DNA of 64,000 nucleotides. Origin: JBKEDC01 sp047975205. Lineage in GTDB: Bacteria > Bacteroidota > Bacteroidia > Bacteroidales > Prolixibacteraceae. The notes under the pieces were generated by a model. It searched no databases. It worked only from the letters and a program-made list of their open reading frames with translations, and was not told the origin of the DNA. Shown here one piece after another: positions 1 to 8,200 of this stretch (the first letter of the stretch is position 1; every line of letters begins with the position of its first letter). Both the position numbers and the translations under genes were made by a program. Where the stretch lies: assembly GCA_047975205.1 (NCBI GenBank), contig JBKEDC010000043.1:1-64000 (forward strand). Reading direction: 5' to 3'.

Positions 1-60
1 CCTGTTTATCGGCAAAATCCCTCTATTGGTCGACGAACCTTCGCTCTATTTCTATTCTGA

Positions 61-91
61 TTGTACAGTTTTTTAATGTAAAGTAGTTTTG
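61..91 (+). promoter_or_regulatory. Bacteroidetes-type promoter of the efflux operon
   Basis: TTG at 61-63 and TAGTTTTG at 84-91 are separated by 20 bases, matching the Bacteroidetes sigma-ABfr pattern TTG-N19/21-TAnnTTTG. Transcription would start near 98, about 40 bases before the ATG of the TolC-like gene at 141. Confidence 0.65.
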
Positions 92-140
92 CTTCCGTAA
101 CAAGGTAAAAAGATTGTTTAGGTCGCAAAACGAAAGCATT

Positions 141-1496
141 ATGAAACAAGTATCTCTAATAATCCTCTCCTGCCTGCTTCTTCTGCCTGCCGGAATGAAA
201 GCAGAGGACGACATGCCGAAGCAATGGACGCTTCGTAATTGTATCGATTATGCACTGGAGCATAATATCACTATCCGGCGCAACCGTATCGGCGTCGAAA
301 GCACCCAGGAAGATGTAAAGACGGCAAAAGCCGATTTCCTCCCCTCACTGAGCGGTAATATCAGCCAGCGTATCGTAAACCGTCCGAACAACACCAGCGG
401 AACCATCATCAGCGGCGACAACATCACCACCAGTGAAAGCAAGACATCGTACAACGGCAGCTACGGCATCGACGCCAGTTGGACTGTCTACAACGGAAGC
501 AAGCGCGTGAACACCGTCAAACAGCAACAGCTGAACAGCCGCATGGCTGAACTCACCGTCGACCAGAGCGAAAACTCCATCGAGGAAAACATCACCCAGT
601 TGTACGTACAAATACTCTACTCGGCCGAAGCCGTGAAGGTGAACGAGTCGACACTGGAAGTCAGCCGCAAAGAGTTCGAACGCGGACAACAACTGTTCGA
701 CGCCGGAAGCATCGCCTCAAGCGACCTGGCCCAACTGGAAGCACAAGTAAGCAACGACAACTACCAACTGGTCACTGCACAAACCACCCTCCAGAACTAC
801 AAGTTGCAACTGAAGCAACTCCTCGAACTGGACGGCGATTTCGAAATGGATCTTTTCCTGCCGCAACTGGACGACAGCAGCGTACTGATCCCGCTCCCTA
901 CCAAAGACGACGTTTATCAGACCGCCCTCAACCTGCGTCCCGAAATCGAGTCCGGGAAATTGAATATCGAAGCTTCGGATATGAACATCAAGATAGCCCG
1001 TGCCGGTTACATCCCGACCTTAAGCCTGAGCGCAGGGATCGGAACGACGAATGCCAACGGCAACGACTTCAGCTTCAGCGAACAGGTCAAACAGAACTGG
1101 AACAACTCGATAGGATTGACCCTGAGCATTCCCATCTTCGACAAACGGCAGACCAAAAGCACAATCAACAAGGCCAAGCTACAGATGCAAACCAGCCAAC
1201 TGGATCTGATGGACGAGCAGAAAACGCTCTACAAAACCATCGAAAGCCTCTGGCTGAGTGCCAACAGCGCCCAACAGCAATACGTAGCCGCCACCCAAAA
1301 GCTGAAAAGTACACAGGCCAGCTACGCCCTCGTCAGCGAACAGTTCAACCTGGGTATGAAGAATACCGTAGAACTGCTCACCGAAAAGAACAACCTGTTG
1401 AGCGCACAGCAGGAAACGCTTCAGGCCAAATACACAGCCATACTCAATGCCGGCCTGCTGCGCTTCTATCAGGGAGAAGAAATCAATCTGCTCTAA
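141..1496 (+). CDS. TolC-family outer membrane efflux protein
   Basis: 451-residue outer membrane factor that would form the exit channel of a tripartite efflux pump. I start it at the ATG at 141 because a clean signal peptide follows (MKQVSLIILSCLLLLPAG, then acidic mature sequence); an in-frame ATG at 114 would add nine polar residues ahead of it. The mature protein has the two-fold repeat of long alpha-helical, Gln/Asn-rich segments typical of the OEP family, each ending with a LRPEIESGKLNIEAS-like or FNLGMKNTVELL-like segment. It lies 35 bases upstream of the membrane-fusion gene and heads the operon. GC-rich codon use matches the genes up to 9331. The exported substrate cannot be read from sequence. 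Confidence 0.93.
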   Translation: MKQVSLIILSCLLLLPAGMKAEDDMPKQWTLRNCIDYALEHNITIRRNRIGVESTQEDVKTAKADFLPSLSGNISQRIVNRPNNTSGTIISGDNITTSESKTSYNGSYGIDASWTVYNGSKRVNTVKQQQLNSRMAELTVDQSENSIEENITQLYVQILYSAEAVKVNESTLEVSRKEFERGQQLFDAGSIASSDLAQLEAQVSNDNYQLVTAQTTLQNYKLQLKQLLELDGDFEMDLFLPQLDDSSVLIPLPTKDDVYQTALNLRPEIESGKLNIEASDMNIKIARAGYIPTLSLSAGIGTTNANGNDFSFSEQVKQNWNNSIGLTLSIPIFDKRQTKSTINKAKLQMQTSQLDLMDEQKTLYKTIESLWLSANSAQQQYVAATQKLKSTQASYALVSEQFNLGMKNTVELLTEKNNLLSAQQETLQAKYTAILNAGLLRFYQGEEINLL

Positions 1497-1531
1497 GTCA
1501 CCAGTAAAGAAAAAATAAAACAGGAAAACAT

Positions 1532-2746
1532 ATGAACAAGAAAGTTATTATCGGAATAGCAGCCGTTGTGCTCGTAGCCGGAGGCGTCTGGTTCTTCACA
1601 GGCAAATCGGCTAAAGGTGGCATCCGGCTCGAAACTGCCAAAGTAGGCCGCAGCTCCATCTCCAACACAGTGACGGCAACCGGAACGGTCGAGCCGGTAA
1701 CGGAAGTCGAAGTCGGTACCCAGGTATCCGGCATCATCGACAAGCTGTATGCCGACTACAACGATGTGGTGAAAGCAGGACAACTGATTGCAGAAATGGA
1801 TAAAGTGAACCTGAAAGCCGAACTCGCTTCCGCCCAGGCACAACTGGCCAGCAGCAAGAGTGAATACGAATACCAGCAAAAGAATTATGCACGCAGCAAA
1901 GTTCTTTTCGACAAGAAACTGATAAGCGACTCCGATTACGAAACGGCGACTTACAATTATGAAAAGTCGAAAGCCGCTTACGAACAGAGCCAGGCCTCGA
2001 TGGTGAAGGTAAACCGCAACCTGGAATACGCCACCATCACCAGCCCGATCGACGGCGTTGTCATCAACCGTGCCGTTGAAGAAGGACAGACGGTAGCCGC
2101 CGGCTTCGAAACCCCGACCCTGTTCACCATCGCCGCCGACCTGACAAAGATGCAGGTGATTGCCGATGTGGATGAAGCCGATATAGGTAATGTAGAAGAC
2201 GGACAGCGCGTCAGCTTCACCGTAGATGCTTACCCGAACGATGTGTTCGAAGGGACAGTCAAGCAGATACGCCTGGGCGACAGCAGTAGCAGCAGCAGCA
2301 GTTCATCTACCTCTACTTCCACCGTCGTGACGTACGAAGTGGTTATCACTGCCGACAATCCCGATCTGAAATTGAAACCGCGTCTGACGGCCAACGTGAC
2401 GATCTACACGCTCGAACGCGATAATGTGCTGACCGTACCGACCAAATCACTCCGCTTCGTCCCGGAAGAAGAATTACTGATGGGAACCGGACTCACGGCT
2501 GAAAACAGCGCACAGGAAGCACCCGCCGGCAAACGCCTTATCTGGGTAAAACAAGGACAGCAACTGCTTCCGAAAGTGATCACCGTAGGTTCCACCAGCG
2601 GCAACATGATCGAAGTAACCGACGGACTGACCGAAGGCGAAGAGATCGCAGTGGATATGGCTTCCAACGGAGCAGCCCCGGTAGCCGCCGCTACGGAAAA
2701 GAGCCCGTTCATGCCAGGCCCTCCGGGAGGAAACAAGAAGAAATAA
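1532..2746 (+). CDS. MacA/HlyD-type periplasmic adaptor (membrane fusion) protein
   Basis: 404-residue adaptor linking the inner-membrane ABC transporter to the TolC-like channel. An N-terminal membrane anchor (KVIIGIAAVVLVAGGVWFF) is followed by a barrel-sandwich half (VEVGTQVSGIIDKLYADYNDVVKAGQ), a coiled-coil hairpin around residues 90-155, the second lipoyl half (TSPIDGVVINRAVEEGQTV) and a beta-barrel domain. MacA is the closest well-known type because the next two genes encode a MacB-type ATPase and permease. Odd feature: a run of nine serines then alternating Ser/Thr near residues 250-264, encoded by AGC/AGT repeats at 2281-2315, inside the beta-barrel domain. The end is Pro/Gly/Lys-rich (PGPPGGNKKK). 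Confidence 0.93.
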   Translation: MNKKVIIGIAAVVLVAGGVWFFTGKSAKGGIRLETAKVGRSSISNTVTATGTVEPVTEVEVGTQVSGIIDKLYADYNDVVKAGQLIAEMDKVNLKAELASAQAQLASSKSEYEYQQKNYARSKVLFDKKLISDSDYETATYNYEKSKAAYEQSQASMVKVNRNLEYATITSPIDGVVINRAVEEGQTVAAGFETPTLFTIAADLTKMQVIADVDEADIGNVEDGQRVSFTVDAYPNDVFEGTVKQIRLGDSSSSSSSSSTSTSTVVTYEVVITADNPDLKLKPRLTANVTIYTLERDNVLTVPTKSLRFVPEEELLMGTGLTAENSAQEAPAGKRLIWVKQGQQLLPKVITVGSTSGNMIEVTDGLTEGEEIAVDMASNGAAPVAAATEKSPFMPGPPGGNKKK

Positions 2747-2789
2747 AAACAGTTGACAAGTGACAGTTGACAGTTAAATAAGCAGAACA

Positions 2790-3530
2790 ATGAAAGAGAT
2801 CATCAAACTAGATAATATCAAGCGCGATTTCCAGGTCGGCGACGAAACCGTCCATGCCTTGCGTGGCGTAAGCTTCACGATATACGAAGGCGAATTCGTC
2901 ACCATCATGGGAACCTCCGGCTCGGGGAAAAGTACGCTGCTGAATACGTTGGGATGTCTCGACACACCGACCAAAGGCGAGTATTACCTCGACGGCGTAT
3001 CCGTCCGTACGATGGGAAAGAACGCCCGTGCCACGCTGCGCAACCGTAAGATCGGCTTCGTGTTCCAGAGCTACAACCTGTTACCCAAGACAACAGCCGT
3101 TGAGAACGTGGAACTCCCGCTGATGTATAACCCCAACTACAGCGCCTCGGCCCGCCACGAGAAAGCCGTACAGGCACTCATCGCCGTAGGGCTGGGCGAC
3201 CGCCTGATGCACAAAAGCAACCAGATGTCGGGCGGACAGATGCAACGTGTAGCCATCGCCCGCGCCCTGGTGAACGACCCGGCCGTGATCCTGGCCGACG
3301 AAGCGACCGGTAACCTGGATACGCGCACCTCGTTCGAGATCCTGGTACTTTTCCAGAAGCTCCATGCCGAAGGACGTACGATCATCTTCGTGACCCATAA
3401 TCCGGAGATCGCCCAATACAGCAGCCGCAACATCACCCTGCGCGACGGCCATGTGACATCGGATACGGTGAATACCAACATACAGAATGCGGCAGAGGCG
3501 TTAGCCAAACTGCCGAAAAACGACGACTAA
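2790..3530 (+). CDS. MacB-type ABC transporter ATP-binding protein
   Basis: 246-residue ATPase of the LolD/MacB group, powering the efflux or mechanotransmission complex at the inner membrane. Visible motifs: Walker A GTSGSGKST at residues 41-49, Q-loop Gln93, signature MSGGQ at 146-150, Walker B VILADE at 166-171 and H-loop His203. All catalytic elements are intact. In Bacteroidales the ATPase and permease parts of MacB are commonly separate proteins, as here. The permease begins two bases after this stop codon, so the pair is translationally coupled. A 43-base gap before it contains the GTTGACA-type repeat described in the findings. Confidence 0.95.
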   Translation: MKEIIKLDNIKRDFQVGDETVHALRGVSFTIYEGEFVTIMGTSGSGKSTLLNTLGCLDTPTKGEYYLDGVSVRTMGKNARATLRNRKIGFVFQSYNLLPKTTAVENVELPLMYNPNYSASARHEKAVQALIAVGLGDRLMHKSNQMSGGQMQRVAIARALVNDPAVILADEATGNLDTRTSFEILVLFQKLHAEGRTIIFVTHNPEIAQYSSRNITLRDGHVTSDTVNTNIQNAAEALAKLPKNDD

Positions 3531-3532
3531 CA

Positions 3533-4753
3533 ATGAACGGAACAAACCTCATAAAAATAGCTCTCCGCGCCCTCGCCAACAACAAGTTGCGCGGTTTCCT
3601 GACCATGCTAGGCATCATCATCGGCGTAGCTTCGGTGATCACGATGCTGGCCATCGGACAGGGATCGAAGCGGAGCATACAAGCCCAGATCAGCGAGATG
3701 GGTTCCAACATGATCATGATACACCCCGGCGCCGATACGCGAGGTGGCGTACGTCAGGATGCATCCGCCATGGAAACACTGAAGCTGGAAGACTATCAGA
3801 ACATTGTCGACGAAACGCGCTATGTCTCTGCCGTCTCCCCTTCGGTGAACAGCAGCGGACAGGCGATCTATGGCGCCAACAACACACCGACAACGGTCTA
3901 CGGTATCAGCCCCGACTATCTGGAAATACGCCGCTACAAAGTGGGCGATGGTGAAATGTTCACCGAACAGGACATCCAGACCGCCGCCAAAGTATGCGTA
4001 GTCGGTAAAACCGTAGTCGACAACCTTTTCACAGGCGGCGAAAGCCCCGTAGGAAAAGTCATACGTTTTCAGAAATTACCTTTCCGCATCGTAGGCGTGC
4101 TGGAAAGCAAAGGATACAACAGCATGGGAATGGACCAGGACGACCTAATCTTAGCTCCATACACAACTATTCAGAAAAAAGTCCTGGCCATCACCCATCT
4201 GCAAGGCATTACCTGTTCGGCCCTCAAAGAGGAATACACCGACCAGGCCATTGATGAGATAACAGAAATACTGCGCCGCAACCATAAGTTGAAGGAAAGT
4301 GACGATGATGATTTTACCATCCGTAGTCAGCAGGAGTTGAGCACGATGTTGACAAGCACTACGGACATGATGACCGTGCTGTTGGCGGCTGTGGCCGGTA
4401 TTTCGTTACTCGTTGGTGGTATCGGTATTATGAACATCATGTACGTCAGCGTTACGGAACGTACCCGCGAGATCGGTCTCCGTATGAGTATCGGCGCCAA
4501 AGGGATCGACATCCTGGCGCAGTTCCTGATCGAGTCTATCCTGATCAGCGTAACGGGCGGACTGATAGGAGTGGTGCTGGGCGTAGGAGCCGCCCTGATC
4601 GTGAATGTGGTAGCCCACTTCCCGATCTACATACAACCGTGGAGCGTGATGTTGTCGTTCGCCGTCTGTACCGTCACGGGAGTATTCTTCGGATGGTATC
4701 CGGCTAAGAAAGCGGCACAGCTCGACCCGATCGAAGCGATACGTTACGAATAA
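3533..4753 (+). CDS. MacB-type ABC transporter permease (FtsX/MacB_PCD)
   Basis: 406-residue permease with the MacB layout: an N-terminal membrane helix (residues about 20-42), a large periplasmic MacB_PCD domain (about 45-280) and three C-terminal helices (about 285-395). The ending YPAKKAAQLDPIEAIRYE is the signature C-terminus of the MacB/LolC permease family. It starts two bases after the ATPase gene and 18 bases before the sensor kinase gene. Together with the upstream adaptor and outer membrane channel it makes a complete MacAB-TolC-like machine; possible substrates include antimicrobial peptides, lipids or macrolide-like compounds, none of them provable here. Confidence 0.94.
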   Translation: MNGTNLIKIALRALANNKLRGFLTMLGIIIGVASVITMLAIGQGSKRSIQAQISEMGSNMIMIHPGADTRGGVRQDASAMETLKLEDYQNIVDETRYVSAVSPSVNSSGQAIYGANNTPTTVYGISPDYLEIRRYKVGDGEMFTEQDIQTAAKVCVVGKTVVDNLFTGGESPVGKVIRFQKLPFRIVGVLESKGYNSMGMDQDDLILAPYTTIQKKVLAITHLQGITCSALKEEYTDQAIDEITEILRRNHKLKESDDDDFTIRSQQELSTMLTSTTDMMTVLLAAVAGISLLVGGIGIMNIMYVSVTERTREIGLRMSIGAKGIDILAQFLIESILISVTGGLIGVVLGVGAALIVNVVAHFPIYIQPWSVMLSFAVCTVTGVFFGWYPAKKAAQLDPIEAIRYE

Positions 4754-4771
4754 ATTAATATCTTTGTAAAT

Positions 4772-5866
4772 ATGAATACAGAAGGAATAACACAGACACA
4801 TGTATCCCCCCCGATAAAAGGAATGGGCAGCATCATCCATATGGCTGCCTGGGGGATCCTGATCGGCCTGCCCTTTTTCTTTACGGGAAGGGAGACGCAG
4901 GAAGTTACTGTTCAGAGTTATATACGGTTCGTTATCGTTCCGCTCTCCTTCATGCTGGTGTTCTATGTGAACTACTTCCTTCTGGTGAAACAATTCCTGT
5001 TTTCCAAGCACGGTTGGAAGTTCTTTCTCAGCAATGTACTACTGATCGCAGCGACAATCGTGTTGGTACACCTCCTGATGCATATGTTGCCCCCTCCAGA
5101 GTTCCATCACCCGCGTCAGGAGAAGGAATTGAAAGAGATCATCGGATTTTTCTTCGGCAATGCCATGCTTTACGGACTGGTAGCAGGTCTTAGCGTAGCC
5201 ATCAAAATGACGAGCGGCTGGTATCAGGTGGAGTCGGAACGCCGCGAACTGGAAAAAAGCCGCGCCGAAGCCGAATTGCAAAACCTGAAAAGCCAGCTGA
5301 ATCCGCACTTCCTGTTCAACACGCTGAATAACATCTACAGCTTGATTGCCTTCAGTCCCGAACGGGCACAGGAAGCCGTGCACGACCTGAGTCGCCTGCT
5401 CCGTTACGTGCTTTACGAAAGCAGCCAGCAACTTGTTCTTCTGGAAAAGGAACTCGACTTTATCCGCAATTATGTGGAACTGATGCGCATCCGCCTGCCG
5501 GAAAATGTAGAACTGAAAACCGAGATATCATCCCTCAGACCGGATGCGGAAATCGCCCCGCTCCTGTTCATTTCGCTTATCGAGAATGCCTTCAAGCACG
5601 GGGTAAGCAACAACAAACCGTCATACATCCATCTGGATATCCACCAGAACGGCGACCTGGTTGTCTGCTACCTGCGCAACAGCTATTTCCCGAAAGATGC
5701 AGAACAGGACAAAAGCGGCTCGGGCATCGGCATCCGCAACCTGAAGAAACGCTTGGCCCTGCTCTATCCCAACCGGCATATTTTCTCGTGCGGAGTAGAC
5801 GGCGACAGCTATTACTGTATGTTGGAGTTACAACTCGGAAACGAACCAAAAGACGAAAGCGTATGA
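4772..5866 (+). CDS. LytS/YehU-type membrane sensor histidine kinase
   Basis: 364-residue kinase with four predicted transmembrane segments in residues 20-145 and little periplasmic sequence, a short coiled linker (about 150-172), and a His_kinase domain beginning LKSQLNPHFLFNTLNNIY, with phospho-acceptor His179. The ATP-binding part has the N-box IENAFKHGVSN (Asn272) and a GSGIGIRN G-box near 317. Its TGA stop overlaps the ATG of the response regulator by four bases (ATGA at 5863-5866). Placement directly after the efflux genes suggests it senses an envelope stress or the pump substrate. A TATCTTTG sequence at 4759-4766 resembles a -7 box, but no -33 element was found and it lies too close to the start codon. 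Confidence 0.94.
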   Translation: MNTEGITQTHVSPPIKGMGSIIHMAAWGILIGLPFFFTGRETQEVTVQSYIRFVIVPLSFMLVFYVNYFLLVKQFLFSKHGWKFFLSNVLLIAATIVLVHLLMHMLPPPEFHHPRQEKELKEIIGFFFGNAMLYGLVAGLSVAIKMTSGWYQVESERRELEKSRAEAELQNLKSQLNPHFLFNTLNNIYSLIAFSPERAQEAVHDLSRLLRYVLYESSQQLVLLEKELDFIRNYVELMRIRLPENVELKTEISSLRPDAEIAPLLFISLIENAFKHGVSNNKPSYIHLDIHQNGDLVVCYLRNSYFPKDAEQDKSGSGIGIRNLKKRLALLYPNRHIFSCGVDGDSYYCMLELQLGNEPKDESV

Positions 5867-6621
5867 AACTGACATGTGCCATCATCGACGACGAACCGCT
5901 GGCTATCAGCCTGCTGGAAAGTTATGTGAATAAGACGCCGTTCCTCAGTCTGGCGGGAAAATACAACAGTGCCGTCAACGCGCTCCCCATTCTCAGCAAA
6001 GAGCCCGTCGACCTGCTTTTCCTCGACATCCAGATGCCGGAGCTCAACGGGATGGAGTTCTCCCGTATCCTCGAAGGTGACACACGTATTATCTTTACCA
6101 CCGCTTTCAGCCAGTACGCGCTCGACAGCTACAAAGTGAATGCACTCGACTACCTGCTGAAACCGATCAGCTATCCCGATTTCCTGAAATCGGCCAACAA
6201 AGCCCTGCAATGGTACGAACTGCTGCGCGAAGGCCAATCCCATCCGGAGACAACCGACCCGGGTGTGAGCAGTTCGCGAACTGCCCACACAATCGAAAGC
6301 ATCTTCATCAAAACAGAATACAAACTGATGCAGATCGAACTCCGTAAGATCTTATATATCGAAGGATTGAAGGATTACGTCAAAATATATGTGGAAGACG
6401 AGCCCCGCCCGATCCTTTCACTGATGAGCATGAAAAGCCTGGAAGATATGCTGCCGACCGACCGTTTCATCCGTGTGCACCGCTCCTTCATCGTGCAACC
6501 CGAAAAGATCAAAGTGATCGAACGCAACCGCATCGTATTCGGCAAAGAATATATCCCGATCTCCGACAACTACAAACAGAAGTTCATGGAGTTCCTGGCA
6601 CAAAGGGCATTACTGCCCTAA
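5863..6621 (+). CDS. LytTR-family response regulator
   Basis: 252-residue DNA-binding response regulator and partner of the kinase encoded just upstream. I use the ATG at 5863, which overlaps the kinase stop; a longer frame from 5788 would add a basic, non-homologous leader read through the kinase gene. The receiver domain has the acidic pair at residues 9-10, phospho-acceptor Asp55 (FLDIQMPE), Thr80 and Lys100 (LKPI). The C-terminal LytTR domain (about 150-250) shows the typical IFIKTEYKL, YIEGLKDYVKIY and FIRVHRSFIV segments. It probably regulates the pump operon, its own operon or cell-envelope genes; no LytTR operator was identified. Confidence 0.95.
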   Translation: MKLTCAIIDDEPLAISLLESYVNKTPFLSLAGKYNSAVNALPILSKEPVDLLFLDIQMPELNGMEFSRILEGDTRIIFTTAFSQYALDSYKVNALDYLLKPISYPDFLKSANKALQWYELLREGQSHPETTDPGVSSSRTAHTIESIFIKTEYKLMQIELRKILYIEGLKDYVKIYVEDEPRPILSLMSMKSLEDMLPTDRFIRVHRSFIVQPEKIKVIERNRIVFGKEYIPISDNYKQKFMEFLAQRALLP

Positions 6622-6653
6622 GAAGTTGACAAGGGGCAGTAGACAACTGTCAA

Positions 6654-8141
6654 CTAGAAAAGCTGCAACAACAACTTTTCGAGCCCTTTCGTCATTTCGC
6701 CCATGCTACAGAAATAGTTGTTGGAGAAAACGGCAACGGCATACTGCTTGCCGTCTTTTGTTATATATCCGGCATAACTTCTCACCCCGGTGATGCCACC
6801 GCTTTTCAGACGGGCCTTTCCCTGAAGCTTGCTTCCTTTCAATAGGTTGCGTACCGAACCTTCGACGCCTGCCTGCGGTAATGAAGCGATAAAAGCATCC
6901 GATGCATCCGACTTCGTAGCCATATAAACCAGCATATCGGCAATAAAGCCGGCCGAAACCTTATCAGCCGGAGCCAGTCCGCTACCGTCATTCATCCGCA
7001 GCGGGAAGATATCCAGCCCTTTCTTCTTCCAATGGCCTGCAACCACTTTCACGCCCCGTCCGAAAGAAGAGATCACTTCATTCTTCCGTGGCTGATATTG
7101 CAATCCAACGGTCTTAACCAATGCATCCGCAAACAAGTTATGGCTGACATGGTTGGTGACGCTCGCAATCTCCTTCAAAGTAGGAGAATAGGTGGTGACG
7201 ACCGTTTTCCTGTTACCCTCCTTCCATCTACCCGCTTCCGACTCGATCCGGTAGCAGGTCGGTTCTCCCGTCACCTCGATACCTGCGCGTTCCAGCCCTG
7301 TAGTCACGTAAGCAGCCAGGAACAAGGCCGGATCGGGAATATCCCCTTTCAGTATATACCCGTCGCGGTTGGCAGGAAGGACACCGTATAAATAACGCTC
7401 GCCGGCCAACGGCGCACCGATAATATAAGCACTGTCGGAAGCCACCGGAGCCGTTTCCAGATAATTGATAAAACGGACGGATGGCAAGGCGGGATCAGTC
7501 CCCTTTACTACCGGACGGCTACCGGGAACACCCGTTTTCAGGGAGAGTTTATACATATTGTCGAACACCGAAAGGCCATAGCTTCCCGGCGCATAATAAT
7601 TCCCCATATCCTCACGCAGCCATTTGATAGACGATCCTTCGGTATCGAAAATACTTTCGTCGGACACAACCGCCCCGTTTATCTTCCGGATACCGGCTTT
7701 CTTCAGCGCCGCGATCCATTCGGGCATAAACTTGTTCTTTGCCGGCGTATAAGTACCCCTGTCAGGTGCGAAGTGGGACGAGCCCAGCGACGGGTCGCCG
7801 CTGCCTTTTATATAAAGGTTACCATTCAACACCCCTTCCCTGATCGTTCCGTCATACTCCAGCGTCGTCTCAAAACGATAATCTTCGCCCAGTATTTCCA
7901 GAGCCGTTGCAGTTGCCACCGTCTTCAGTACCGAAGCGGGCGACACCAGGCGGTCTGTGTCGTAACTATACAAGGTCTTTCCATCCTGCAGGTCTTTTAC
8001 CACGATCGAAAAAGTGGCCCCTTTCATGTAAGGGGCATTCAGCAACTGCTTTACAGGCTGGGGAGTCTGTGTTTGCGCCTGTGCCTGTGGCAGGTAAGAA
8101 CAGCACAGTATCAGGGCGGTACATAATATTTTCTTTATCAT
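6654..8141 (-). CDS. dacB: D-alanyl-D-alanine carboxypeptidase/endopeptidase (PBP4 type)
   Basis: 495-residue periplasmic penicillin-binding protein of peptidase family S13, which trims or cleaves peptidoglycan cross-links. A signal peptide covers residues 1-23 (ending AQAQ). The three active-site motifs are present: SVLK at 70-73 (nucleophile Ser70), SHN at 333-335, and KSG at 446-448 in place of the usual KTG. Length agrees with family members that carry the inserted domains between motifs 1 and 2. It converges with the response regulator gene (33-base gap holding a GTTGACA/GTCAAC pair) and diverges from the AI-2E-type gene. Confidence 0.95.
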   Translation of the reverse strand: MIKKILCTALILCCSYLPQAQAQTQTPQPVKQLLNAPYMKGATFSIVVKDLQDGKTLYSYDTDRLVSPASVLKTVATATALEILGEDYRFETTLEYDGTIREGVLNGNLYIKGSGDPSLGSSHFAPDRGTYTPAKNKFMPEWIAALKKAGIRKINGAVVSDESIFDTEGSSIKWLREDMGNYYAPGSYGLSVFDNMYKLSLKTGVPGSRPVVKGTDPALPSVRFINYLETAPVASDSAYIIGAPLAGERYLYGVLPANRDGYILKGDIPDPALFLAAYVTTGLERAGIEVTGEPTCYRIESEAGRWKEGNRKTVVTTYSPTLKEIASVTNHVSHNLFADALVKTVGLQYQPRKNEVISSFGRGVKVVAGHWKKKGLDIFPLRMNDGSGLAPADKVSAGFIADMLVYMATKSDASDAFIASLPQAGVEGSVRNLLKGSKLQGKARLKSGGITGVRSYAGYITKDGKQYAVAVFSNNYFCSMGEMTKGLEKLLLQLF

Positions 8142-8142
8142 C

Positions 8143-8174
8143 TTGTTATCCTATTCTACTTTATTCTATCTTTG
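8143..8174 (+). promoter_or_regulatory. Promoter of the AI-2E family transporter gene
   Basis: TTG at 8143-8145, 21 bases, then TATCTTTG at 8167-8174: a full Bacteroidetes promoter match in the gap between the divergent dacB and AI-2E-family genes. Predicted start near 8181, about 20 bases before the ATG at 8201, which also supports that start codon. Confidence 0.6.
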
Positions 8175-8200
8175 TTGCAGGCAAAGATAAAAATTATAAT

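Noticed and set aside
345..692. Long antisense frame opposite the TolC-like gene (others occur opposite most GC-rich genes, such as 5039-5431 and 5812-6288)
   Set aside because: GC-rich codon use opens antisense frames by chance; the opposite strand holds well-supported genes with clear motifs.
2281..2315. Serine run as a sequencing or frameshift error
   Set aside because: The frame is kept on both sides and the repeat length is a multiple of three, so the protein reads through correctly.
7907..8200. N-terminal extension of the AI-2E family gene
   Set aside because: It is antisense to dacB, has no family similarity, and the promoter at 8143-8174 lies inside it.
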